Positions 22,352 to 30,672 of a DNA stretch of 64,000 nt are shown one piece after another. A program made the position numbers and the translations under genes. Source of the DNA: Pseudomonadota bacterium (lineage in GTDB: Bacteria; Pseudomonadota; Alphaproteobacteria; Sphingomonadales; Sphingomonadaceae); contig JAIUPN010000016.1 of assembly GCA_020160755.1 (NCBI GenBank), positions 26,001-90,000 on the forward strand, read 5' to 3'. Below the pieces are notes generated by a model that was given only the letters and a program-made list of their open reading frames with translations, did not search any database and was not told the origin of the DNA. Within the stretch, counting starts at the first letter, position 1. Each line of letters starts with the position of its first letter.

Positions 22352-23689
22352 ATGATGGACAGCATGCGCGGACTGCTTTCGGGCAGCCACGGCCAGGATG
22401 ACGGGGCGATCGACGCGCCCGCGGTCGTCGGTGTCGACGAACGGCGGATGCAGGTGCGCGCCTATAATTACTGGGCCTCGCTGCTCGCTGACCGCGCTTA
22501 TCCCTCGGTCGAGGACCTCGACCTCGACAGCGCGGATTTCGGATCGCATTCGGTGCTGCTCGATTTCACTGCGGGGGTCGAGAACCCCGGGCTGGCTTTC
22601 CTCGGCGACCGGCTGCGCGAAGAATCGCAGATCGACGAGGATGTCCACTATATCAGCCAGATTCCGGGTCGTTCGCTGCTGTCGCGACTGACCGACCATT
22701 ATCTCCAGATCATCGCCAACCGCGCGCCGATCGGCTTTGAGGCCGAATTCGTCAACGATCGCGGCGTGACGATCATGTATCGCGGCATCCTGCTGCCCTT
22801 CTCGTCCGACGACGACACGATCGATTTCATCATGGGCGTGATTAACTGGAAGGAAGCGGTTCCCGCCGACGAGGCCGAGGAGTTGCAGCTTTCGGTCGAG
22901 CAGGCGCTGCGCAGCGCCGCGCCGCTGACCGCGCCCGTGCCGGTCTGGGCCGATGGCCCCGACTCGGGGCATTTCGACGATGATGCCGTCCCGGGCTTTG
23001 CGGCGCTGGATGATGTTTTGAGCGCCCATGCCGACGCTCCCGCTGCGGCCCTGGACGATGAAGATACGGCCGGGCCGGACGACGATGCCGAACTCGCCGA
23101 CTGGCTGGCGCTCGCGCGCGAAACTGCCGAACGCGCGATCGCCGCCGACAGTCGGAGCCGGGGTGCACTTTACCAGGCTGTCGGCAAGGCATGGGATTTC
23201 GTGCTCGCCGCCGAGCAGCGGCCCGATGCCTTTGCGGCCTTGCTCGACGACGCCGGGCTGAAGGCGCAGGATCGCGCGCCGATGACGCCGGTCGTGAAGC
23301 TGGTTTTCGGCGCCGCCTATGACAAGACGCGGCTGGCCGAATATGCCTGTGTGCTTGGCCACGCGAAGGAAGAGCAGGTCGGCCGCGGCGAGCTCGCTGC
23401 CTATCTCGATCGCTATCCGGGCGGGCTCAAGGGGCTGGTCAGGGATGCACGCGCGCGGCGCAAGCCGGCGAACGAAAGCAGCGATGGTCCGGACGAAAAG
23501 CTGGAAGTGCTGCGCCGTGCACACCCCGCGCTGATCCTCGAACATGACGCCGGCGATGCCGAATTCGTCGTGCTGATCGCGCGCGCGATGCCCGGCGGGC
23601 ATATCGGGATCGTCGCCAAGGCGGCCGAAGATCCCGCGCTCGTGGCGAAGCTTGCGAAGAAGGCGATCGCGATTACACCCGGCGTGTGA
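22352..23689 (+). CDS. PAS-domain protein of unknown output
   Basis: A 445-residue cytoplasmic protein. The N-terminal 30-180 region (Y-W-A-S-L-L-A-D-R-A-Y-P-S-V-E-D-L-D, then I-G-F-E-A-E-F-V-N-D-R-G-V-T-I-M-Y-R-G-I-L-L-P-F) matches the alphaproteobacterial PAS_5-type sensor. An acidic low-complexity linker (about 200-250) leads to a helical C-terminal part (about 260-445) I cannot assign; there is no kinase, GGDEF or HTH domain. It lies 162 bases upstream of the glutamate dehydrogenase gene on the same strand and may sense a metabolic or redox signal linked to it (inference). Confidence 0.8.
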   Translation: MMDSMRGLLSGSHGQDDGAIDAPAVVGVDERRMQVRAYNYWASLLADRAYPSVEDLDLDSADFGSHSVLLDFTAGVENPGLAFLGDRLREESQIDEDVHYISQIPGRSLLSRLTDHYLQIIANRAPIGFEAEFVNDRGVTIMYRGILLPFSSDDDTIDFIMGVINWKEAVPADEAEELQLSVEQALRSAAPLTAPVPVWADGPDSGHFDDDAVPGFAALDDVLSAHADAPAAALDDEDTAGPDDDAELADWLALARETAERAIAADSRSRGALYQAVGKAWDFVLAAEQRPDAFAALLDDAGLKAQDRAPMTPVVKLVFGAAYDKTRLAEYACVLGHAKEEQVGRGELAAYLDRYPGGLKGLVRDARARRKPANESSDGPDEKLEVLRRAHPALILEHDAGDAEFVVLIARAMPGGHIGIVAKAAEDPALVAKLAKKAIAITPGV

Positions 23690-23851
23690 GGCTGGCTGAG
23701 TGCGTTCACGCAACAGACAACCCAAAAATTGAAATAATTTTACGCGCACAGGCGAACGAGGCCTTGAGCCGCGCGCGCGTCGGGCGCATAGGGGGCGGAG
23801 CGAACGGACCCCCGCCGATCGTCGGCTGGGATCCCCCTCTTTTGGTTCGGG

Positions 23852-26800
23852 ATGCTGCACTTTATGCCTGAAATTACGTCCGACACGCCGGAAACGGACA
23901 CCTCCACCGCCTCCACCGCCAAAGTTCCCCCGAAAATCGCCGCCGCCTATCTGGCCGCGCTGCGCGGCAGCGCGCTGCCCGGCGAGGGCGACGATATGGA
24001 CAAGGGCGCGCTTGCGGACGCCAGCCAGTTTGCCGCGCGCGCCGCGCTCGACCGCGACGCCGAGGTGCCGTCGCTGCTGCTCGAGCCGATCGCTGCCGAC
24101 GGCACCGACCGCCGTATGCGGCTGGTCATCATCAACGACGACATGCCCTTCCTCGTCGATTCGACGTCGCAGGTCGTCGCGTCGCAAGGCCTTGCCGTGC
24201 ACCGCATCCTGCACCCCGTCGTCGCCGTGAAGCGCGACGCAAAGGGGCATTTGCAGGAAGCTGGCGAAGGGCAAACCCGCGAGTCGGTCATTTATATGGA
24301 GCTTGAGCGCGGCGACGCGCGTGCGCGGCGGCGGTTGCTCGACGCGGTCGAGGGGGCCCTGCGCGACGTGCGCGCGGCGGTACGCGACTGGCGGGCGATG
24401 CGCGCCGCGATGCTGGCCGATGCGGCGATGCGCGTCGAAGGCGAGGCTGCCGAACTGCTGCGCTGGTTCGAGGGCGGGGCGATGACCCAGCTCGGCCATG
24501 AATGGCGCACCCGCGACGGTAAGGTGGAGAGTCCGCTCGGCATCAGCGAAAGCGCCGACGGCCAGCTCCTGTCGCCCGCGGCGCTCGAAGCGGCCTTCGC
24601 CTGGTTCGACAACGGAGGTACGGCCCCGCTGCTGATCAAGTCGAACCGCCTGTCGGCGGTGCACCGCCGCGTACTGCTCGATCTCGTCGTCGTTCCCGAA
24701 ATGAAGGGCAAGAAGGTCGAGCAGCTGTCGATCCACGCTGGCCTATGGACCAGCGCTGCGCTCTCGGCGCGCCCCGACAAGGTGCCTGTGCTGCGCGCGC
24801 AGCTTGAGGCGCTGATGGCGAAGTTCGGCTTCGACCCGACGGGCCATGCGGGCAAGGCGCTTGCGCACGCGCTCACGGCCTTGCCGCACGATCTGCTGAT
24901 CGCGTTCGATGCGGCGTCGCTCGAAGAGCTGGTGCTGACCTCGATGTCGATCACCGACCGGCCGCGGCCGAAGCTGGTGACGGTGCGCAGCGCGCTTGGG
25001 CGCCACCTGTTCGTGTTCGTCTGGTTGCCGCGCGACGAAGTGTCGACCGGGCGCCGTCTCGCGGTCGAGACGATGCTGGTTCGTGAAGCGAAGGCGGGCG
25101 TGATCGGCTGGACGATGGTGCTCGAAGACGGCGGCGCGGCGCTCCTGCGCTACACGCTCGATCTGCGCGCCGGCGGGGTCGTGCCCGACGTCGAGGCGCT
25201 CAACGCGCAGCTCGAACAGATGGTGCGCGGATGGCAGCCCGAGGTTGAAACGGCGCTGGCAAAGCGCGGCGATCCTGGCCGCGCGGCGGCGCTGGCGGCG
25301 CGTTTTGCGCCTGCCTTCCCACCCAATTATCGCAACCTCTACAACCCCGAGGAGGCCGCGCGCGACATCCTGCGCCTGCGCGATCTCGACGGCGACAATC
25401 CGCGCAGCGTGCGCCTTGCGCGCAAGAGCCTCGACGGCGACGATCGCCTCCGGCTCAAAGTCTATAGCGCGGTTGGTCCGCTCGCGCTGTCCGACGTCGT
25501 CCCGGCGCTCGAACATTTCGGTTTCGAGGTGCTCGAAGAGATTCCGACCACACTCGGCTCAGCGCGCGTGCCCGGCAGCGAGGATAGCGACGAAACACCG
25601 CTGGTGATCCACGATTTCTCGCTGCGCCTGCCCGCGACTGTCGATGAACTCGCGTTGCTTCCCTATGCCGAAGTGCTCGAAGGCGCGATTGCGGCGGTAC
25701 TCGACGGCCGTGCCGAAAACGACGCGTTCAACGAACTGGTGCTGACCAACCAGACTGATCCCGGTGCGATCGTCTGGTTGCGCGCCTGGTTCCGTTACCT
25801 GCGTCAGGGCGGCTCCGCCTATGGCATGGACACGGTCGTCAGCGCGCTGCGCCACGCCCCCGCGCTGACCGCCGCGCTGATCGATCGCTTCCGCGCGCTG
25901 CACGACCCGAAGGCGCGCGACGCCAAGCGCGCCGAGGCGCTCGAAGCCGATATCATGGCGGGCTTTGCCGACATCAAGTCGATCGACGAGGACCGTATTC
26001 TCCGGCTCTTCCACGCCGTGATCGGCGCGACGCTGCGCACCAACGCCTTTGCGCCCGCCGCCGAGGAGGCGCTGGCGTTCAAGATCGATTCGAGCCTTGT
26101 CCCCGGTCTGCCGAAGCCGCTGCCCTGGCGCGAAGTCTGGGTCTATTCGCCGCGCGTCGAGGGCACGCACCTGCGCGCCGGCCCGGTCGCACGCGGGGGG
26201 CTGCGCTGGTCCGACCGCCGCGACGACTTCCGCACCGAAATCCTAGGGCTGATGAAGGCGCAGCGCGTCAAGAACGCCGTCATCGTGCCGACCGGCGCGA
26301 AGGGCGGCTTCTATCCGAAGGCGCTTCCCGACGCATCGATCGATCGCGACGCATGGTTTGCCGAAGGCACCGAATGCTATCGCATCTTCATCCGTTCGCT
26401 CCTGTCGATCACCGACAATCTGGTCGGCGGCAAAGTCGTGCATCCGAAGGGCGTTGTGATCCACGACGGTGACGATCCCTATTTCGTCGTCGCCGCCGAC
26501 AAGGGCACCGCGACCTTCTCCGACGTCGCCAATGCGCTGGCGATGGAACGCGACTTCTGGCTCGGCGATGCGTTCGCGAGCGGTGGGTCGAACGGCTATG
26601 ACCATAAGGCGATGGGCATCACCGCCAAGGGTGCGTGGCTGTCGGTCCGGCGCCACTTCGCCGAAATGGGCGTCGATGTGCAGACCGACACGATCCGCGT
26701 CGCCGGCTGCGGCGACATGTCGGGCGACGTGTTCGGCAACGGTATGCTGCTGTCGAAGGCGATCCAGCTCACTGCGGCGTTCGACCACCGTCACATCTTC

Positions 26801-28570
26801 CTCGATCCGAATCCCGATCCGGCGAAGAGCTGGAAGGAACGCGAACGGATGTTCGCGCTGCCGCGGTCGAGCTGGGCCGACTATAATGCCAAGCTCATCT
26901 CGAAGGGCGGCGGCATCTTCCCGCGCAGCCAGAAGAGCATTCCCCTGAGCCCCGAAGTGCAGGCGCTGCTCGGCCTGTCGGTCTCCGAAATCGATCCGGT
27001 GTCGCTCATTTCGGCGATCCTCAAGGCGCCGGTCGACCTCCTCTGGTTCGGCGGTATCGGCACCTATGTGAAGGCCGCGAGCCAGAATAACGCCGAAGTC
27101 GGCGACCCCGCGAATGACGCGCTGCGCGTCGATGCCGAGGATCTGCGCGTCAAGGCGGTCGGCGAAGGGGCCAACCTCGGCGTCACGCAGGCCGCGCGCA
27201 TCGCTTTCTCGGCGAAGGGCGGACGGATCAACACCGACTTCATCGACAATAGCGCCGGCGTCGACTGCTCGGATAACGAGGTCAATATCAAGATCGCGCT
27301 CAACCGGGAGATGGCCGAAGGTCGTCTTGCCCAGGAAGATCGCGACGCGCTGCTCGTGCGGATGACCGACAATGTGTCGGAACTGGTGCTCGAGGATAAC
27401 CGGCTCCAGGCGCTCGCGCTGTCGATTGCCGAAAAGGGCGGATCGGCGGCGGTGCCGTCGCTCGTCCGGCTGATGGAGACGTTCGAGGCGTCGGGCCGGC
27501 TCGACCGCAAGGTCGAGGGGCTCGCCGCGAACGACGAGCTGCTCCGTCGCGCCGCCGAAGGGCGCGGGCTGACCCGCCCCGAACTCGCGGTGCTGCTGTC
27601 GACCGCGAAGCTCGCGCTGCAGGATGCGATCGAGCATAGCGACCTGCCCGACGATCCGGCGCTCGGCAGCGACCTTGCCGCCGCCTTCCCCGACGAGATG
27701 CAGCGCGATTTCGCGCAGGCGATCGCCGACCACCAGCTCCGCCGCGAAATCATCGCGACGAAGATTGCCAACCGCATCATCAACCGCATGGGTATCGTCC
27801 ATCCGTTCGAACTGGTCGAAGAGGAAGGCTGCGCGCTCGGCGATATCGCCGCGGCTTTCGTCGCGGTCGAACGGCTGCTCGAAATGCCCGCGATCTGGGA
27901 CGCGCTCGACACGGCGAAGATCGACGAGGCCGTCCGCCTCTCGCTCTTCGCGCAGGCGGCATCGGCGATGACCTCGCAAATGGCCGACCTGCTTCGCGTG
28001 ACACAGACGCTGGCGCAGCCGGGACCCGTCGTCGCGCGGCTTGAACCCGGGGTCGACCGCCTGACCGCTGGTGTCGATGCGCTGCTCAGCCCGTCGGTGA
28101 AGCGCCAGTGGGACATGCTCGCACAGCAGTTGCTCGACGCCGGCGCGCCCGAGGCGCTGACCGCGTCGGTCGTGCGGCTGTTCAAGACCGACGGCGCGAT
28201 CGGCATCGTCGACCTCGCCGAACGGCGCGGCGACGACGAGATCGCGGTGACGCACGCCTTCACGCATCTCGGTGAGGCGCTCGGACTCGACTGGGCGCAG
28301 ACGCTGGCGGCGCATATGAGCCCCGCCGATCCGTGGGAACGCCTGCTGGTCAACAGCCTGGCGCGCGATTTCCAGCAGATGCGCCTGACCTTCCTTGCGG
28401 GGCTGCCGAAGGGCGATCTTGACGCGGCGGTGACCAAATGGCTCGCCGATCATGCGCCGCGGGTCGAGCAGTTCAGGGCAACGGTCGACCGGGCGCGGAT
28501 GATCCCGAGCCCGAATGGCGCGATGTTGTCGCACATCGCCGGACAGGCGCGCGGATTGCTGGGGAGGTAA
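23852..28570 (+). CDS. NAD-specific glutamate dehydrogenase, large (about 1570-residue) class
   Basis: A 1572-residue cytoplasmic enzyme converting glutamate to 2-oxoglutarate and ammonium with NAD+, the catabolic direction. It has a long ACT-like N-terminal regulatory region (about 1-700). The catalytic core includes G-P-V-A-R-G-G-L-R-W-S-D-R (about 778) and I-V-P-T-G-A-K-G-G-F (about 815), followed by the NAD fold with V-A-G-C-G-D-M-S-G-D-V-F-G-N-G-M. A helical C-terminal domain completes it. Length matches the Caulobacter GdhZ/large GDH class. ATG 23852 and ATG 23864 are both possible starts. The ATP-grasp gene begins on the base after its stop codon. Confidence 0.96.
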   Translation: MLHFMPEITSDTPETDTSTASTAKVPPKIAAAYLAALRGSALPGEGDDMDKGALADASQFAARAALDRDAEVPSLLLEPIAADGTDRRMRLVIINDDMPFLVDSTSQVVASQGLAVHRILHPVVAVKRDAKGHLQEAGEGQTRESVIYMELERGDARARRRLLDAVEGALRDVRAAVRDWRAMRAAMLADAAMRVEGEAAELLRWFEGGAMTQLGHEWRTRDGKVESPLGISESADGQLLSPAALEAAFAWFDNGGTAPLLIKSNRLSAVHRRVLLDLVVVPEMKGKKVEQLSIHAGLWTSAALSARPDKVPVLRAQLEALMAKFGFDPTGHAGKALAHALTALPHDLLIAFDAASLEELVLTSMSITDRPRPKLVTVRSALGRHLFVFVWLPRDEVSTGRRLAVETMLVREAKAGVIGWTMVLEDGGAALLRYTLDLRAGGVVPDVEALNAQLEQMVRGWQPEVETALAKRGDPGRAAALAARFAPAFPPNYRNLYNPEEAARDILRLRDLDGDNPRSVRLARKSLDGDDRLRLKVYSAVGPLALSDVVPALEHFGFEVLEEIPTTLGSARVPGSEDSDETPLVIHDFSLRLPATVDELALLPYAEVLEGAIAAVLDGRAENDAFNELVLTNQTDPGAIVWLRAWFRYLRQGGSAYGMDTVVSALRHAPALTAALIDRFRALHDPKARDAKRAEALEADIMAGFADIKSIDEDRILRLFHAVIGATLRTNAFAPAAEEALAFKIDSSLVPGLPKPLPWREVWVYSPRVEGTHLRAGPVARGGLRWSDRRDDFRTEILGLMKAQRVKNAVIVPTGAKGGFYPKALPDASIDRDAWFAEGTECYRIFIRSLLSITDNLVGGKVVHPKGVVIHDGDDPYFVVAADKGTATFSDVANALAMERDFWLGDAFASGGSNGYDHKAMGITAKGAWLSVRRHFAEMGVDVQTDTIRVAGCGDMSGDVFGNGMLLSKAIQLTAAFDHRHIFLDPNPDPAKSWKERERMFALPRSSWADYNAKLISKGGGIFPRSQKSIPLSPEVQALLGLSVSEIDPVSLISAILKAPVDLLWFGGIGTYVKAASQNNAEVGDPANDALRVDAEDLRVKAVGEGANLGVTQAARIAFSAKGGRINTDFIDNSAGVDCSDNEVNIKIALNREMAEGRLAQEDRDALLVRMTDNVSELVLEDNRLQALALSIAEKGGSAAVPSLVRLMETFEASGRLDRKVEGLAANDELLRRAAEGRGLTRPELAVLLSTAKLALQDAIEHSDLPDDPALGSDLAAAFPDEMQRDFAQAIADHQLRREIIATKIANRIINRMGIVHPFELVEEEGCALGDIAAAFVAVERLLEMPAIWDALDTAKIDEAVRLSLFAQAASAMTSQMADLLRVTQTLAQPGPVVARLEPGVDRLTAGVDALLSPSVKRQWDMLAQQLLDAGAPEALTASVVRLFKTDGAIGIVDLAERRGDDEIAVTHAFTHLGEALGLDWAQTLAAHMSPADPWERLLVNSLARDFQQMRLTFLAGLPKGDLDAAVTKWLADHAPRVEQFRATVDRARMIPSPNGAMLSHIAGQARGLLGR

Positions 28571-29428
28571 ATGCCTTTCCAGCCCCGCGTCGCGATCCTC
28601 GTCCCGGCGCCCGACTATTACGAGAAGTGGCAGCCCGCCTTTGCCCGCAAGGCGGCGGCGCTGACCGCGGCCGGGCTGGTCGTCGAGCAAAGGGTATGGA
28701 GCGATCCCGGCAATTTGTCGGGTTATGACCTCGTGCTGCCGCTATTTGCTTGGGGCTATCAGCGCGACGTTGCGGCCTGGTACGGGCTGCTCGACCAGCT
28801 TGAGACCCAAGCGCTGCCGGTCGCCAATCCCGTGCCGGTGCTGCGCTGGAACAGCGACAAGGCCTATCTCGCGCAGCTCGGTGCGAAGGGGGTGGCGGTC
28901 GTGCCGACGGTCGAGGTTGCCCAGCTTGACGATGCGAGCCTTGCCGCCGCCCTGTCCGAACTTGCGATCGAAGAGGCCGTGATCAAACCCGCCATCTCGG
29001 GCGGCGCCGACGGCACCCACCGCATCGCGGCGGGCGCGCCGATCCCCGCCGACGCGATCGGCCAGCGCCGACTCGTTCAGCCGCTGATGCCGGGTATCCT
29101 GACCGAAGGCGAATATTCGCTGTTCTTTTTTGCGGGCAAATTCAGCCACGCCATCGTCAAGCGTCCCGCGTCGGGCGACTTTCGCGTGCAGGAGCAGTTC
29201 GGCGGCCGCGAAACGGTGTGGGAAGCTAGCGACGCCGCGCAGGAACTAGCCGCCGCCGCGCTCGCCGCAGCACCCGCCCCGCCGGTCTATGCGCGCGTCG
29301 ACATGGTCGGCGATGCGGCGGACAAGCTGCACATAATGGAGCTCGAACTGATCGAGCCCTCGCTGTTCCTGCATCATGCGCCCGACAAGGGCGCGGCGTT
29401 CGGATCGGCCGTCTACGCCGCCATCTAG
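28571..29428 (+). CDS. ATP-grasp (RimK/glutathione-synthetase-like) protein
   Basis: A 285-residue ATP-grasp ligase. A pre-ATP-grasp Rossmann-like N-terminus (V-A-I-L-V-P-A-P-D-Y-Y) is followed by V-I-K-P-A-I-S-G-G-A-D-G-T and the catalytic segment Y-A-R-V-D-M-V...M-E-L-E-L-I-E-P-S-L-F, whose E-x-E-x-I-E-P acids bind magnesium. Such enzymes join a carboxylate to an amine through an acyl phosphate; the substrates are unknown. Zero intergenic distance to the glutamate dehydrogenase implies translational coupling and suggests a glutamate-linked substrate, which is inference. Its stop overlaps that of the opposing RHH gene. Confidence 0.85.
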   Translation: MPFQPRVAILVPAPDYYEKWQPAFARKAAALTAAGLVVEQRVWSDPGNLSGYDLVLPLFAWGYQRDVAAWYGLLDQLETQALPVANPVPVLRWNSDKAYLAQLGAKGVAVVPTVEVAQLDDASLAAALSELAIEEAVIKPAISGGADGTHRIAAGAPIPADAIGQRRLVQPLMPGILTEGEYSLFFFAGKFSHAIVKRPASGDFRVQEQFGGRETVWEASDAAQELAAAALAAAPAPPVYARVDMVGDAADKLHIMELELIEPSLFLHHAPDKGAAFGSAVYAAI

Positions 29429-29658
29429 TCGGCGCGCATCCGCCATAGCCATTGGCGGATTGCCGATGTCAGGTTGGGCGGATCGTCCGCCTCCATCCGC
29501 TCGACATCGATCCGCGCGACGAGCGCGTTGACGGGTAGCCCCTGCTGCGCGGCCGCGGCCTCAAGTGCATCCCAGAACATCGGTTCGAGGCTGATCGAGG
29601 TCGGATGCCCGGCGATCGTGACCGAGCGTTTTGCCGGGGGGTGGAGGGGGGAGGTCAT
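29425..29658 (-). CDS. ribbon-helix-helix domain protein (RHH_4 type)
   Basis: A 77-residue protein: P-A-K-R-S-V-T-I-A-G-H-P-T-S-I-S-L-E-P-M-F-W-D-A-L-E-A-A-A. This is the beta-strand plus helix start of the RHH_4 family, which often act as small DNA-binding proteins or antitoxin-like factors. No toxin partner is adjacent. Its stop overlaps the ATP-grasp stop by three bases on opposite strands. Upstream lies a hairpin region separating it from phaB. Confidence 0.8.
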   Translation of the reverse strand: MTSPLHPPAKRSVTIAGHPTSISLEPMFWDALEAAAAQQGLPVNALVARIDVERMEADDPPNLTSAIRQWLWRMRAD

Positions 29659-29710
29659 GGTCTGAGGTTAGCGCTCAAACCGGCGACGGCAAAGCCGCCG
29701 CCTGCCGTCA

Positions 29711-29747
29711 AGCGGGTTCGGCGATCTTTCGGATCGCCGAACCCGCT
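29711..29747. repeat. 16-bp perfect hairpin
   Basis: Bases 29711-29726 and 29732-29747 are exact reverse complements around the loop TTTCG. No T run follows on either strand. It sits between the end of phaB (29830) and the start of the RHH gene (29658), both leftward. It may be a REP-like element or a factor-assisted terminator. Confidence 0.65.
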
Positions 29748-29829
29748 GGCCGCGCCGGGCCGCGGCTTCGCCACCGGTTGCCAGCCTGTCGTTCACTTTG
29801 CGAACGCCATCGCTAGCGCCCTCGGCCCG

Positions 29830-30552
29830 TCAGTACATATGCTGCCCGCCATTGATCGACATCGTTGATCCCGTCACGAAGCCCGCATCCTCGCTGCACA
29901 GGAAGGCGACGCCGCGCGCGATTTCGTCGGCTTGACCCAAGCGTCCCACCGGGATCTTCGCGACGATCTTTTCGAGCACGGGTGCGGGCACCGCGGCGAC
30001 CATGTCGGTATCGATATAGCCCGGCGCGATCGCGTTGACGGTGACGCCCTTCTTCGCACCCTCCTGCGCCAACGCCTTGGTAAAGCCGTGGATGCCCGAT
30101 TTCGCGGCGGCGTAATTGACCTGACCGTACTGGCCGGCCTGCCCGTTGATCGACCCGATGTTGACGATGCGGCCCCAGCCGCGCTCGACCATGCCGCCAA
30201 AGGTCGCCTTCGCCATGTTGAAGCAGCCGCCGAGATTGACGCGCATCACATCGTCCCAGTCGTCGTAGCTCATGCGGGCGAGCGTGCCGTCGCGGGTGAT
30301 GCCTGCGTTGTTGACGACGATATCGACGGGACCGAATTCCTCGGCGATTCGCGCGCAGCTGTCGAGGCACGCCTGATGGTCGCCGACGTCCCATTTGATC
30401 GCTGCGATGCCCGTGCGGTCGGTGAATTCACGCGCCTTTTCGTCGTTACCGCCATAGTTGGCGACGACGGTGACGCCCTGTTCCTTGAGTTTCAGGGAAA
30501 TGGCTTCCCCGATGCCGCGGCTGCCACCGGTAACGATTGCGATACGTGCCAT
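29830..30552 (-). CDS. phaB: acetoacetyl-CoA reductase (PhaB-like short-chain dehydrogenase)
   Basis: A 240-residue SDR. The cofactor motif is T-G-G-S-R-G-I-G; N-N-A-G-I-T-R-D follows; the catalytic tetrad includes Ser in N-I-G-S-I-N-G-Q-A-G-Q and Tyr/Lys in Y-A-A-A-K-S-G. The stretch around Q-A-G-Q-Y-G-Q-V-N-Y and M-S-I-N-G-G-Q-H-M-Y at the C-terminus are hallmarks of PhaB. It reduces acetoacetyl-CoA to (R)-3-hydroxybutyryl-CoA for polyhydroxyalkanoate synthesis. No phaA or phaC is next to it. A TTGAC-N6-GTCAA inverted repeat lies upstream at 30615-30630. Confidence 0.93.
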   Translation of the reverse strand: MARIAIVTGGSRGIGEAISLKLKEQGVTVVANYGGNDEKAREFTDRTGIAAIKWDVGDHQACLDSCARIAEEFGPVDIVVNNAGITRDGTLARMSYDDWDDVMRVNLGGCFNMAKATFGGMVERGWGRIVNIGSINGQAGQYGQVNYAAAKSGIHGFTKALAQEGAKKGVTVNAIAPGYIDTDMVAAVPAPVLEKIVAKIPVGRLGQADEIARGVAFLCSEDAGFVTGSTMSINGGQHMY

Positions 30553-30614
30553 AAATCCAGCTCTCCCACAGAGTTATGGCCCTATGACTAGGCTGCGCTG
30601 ACGGCGGCCGCAAG

Positions 30615-30630
30615 TTGACCGGAACGTCAA
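30615..30630 (-). promoter_or_regulatory. inverted repeat upstream of phaB
   Basis: TTGAC (30615-30619) and GTCAA (30626-30630) are separated by six bases, two more than an Fnr/FixK site. It lies 63 bases before the phaB start. The spacing makes Fnr binding doubtful; another dimeric regulator is possible. Confidence 0.35.
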
Positions 30631-30672
30631 TCGCAAAGCTATTCAGGGGAGCTGGCCGGTGCAGATCAGAAT

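Noticed and set aside
22162..22401. 79-codon frame starting in the AT-rich tract
   Set aside because: No ribosome binding site, overlaps the PAS start, composition shifts mid-frame from AT-rich to GC-rich.
22292..24736. Open frame of 814 codons on the minus strand across the PAS gene and the start of the dehydrogenase
   Set aside because: It overlaps two well-supported genes and has no recognisable domains.
26243..28690. Long open frame (815 codons) antisense to the glutamate dehydrogenase gene
   Set aside because: High-GC codon usage leaves stops rare on the opposite strand; the sense strand has full homology, the antisense product is Arg/Asp/His-rich with no domain.
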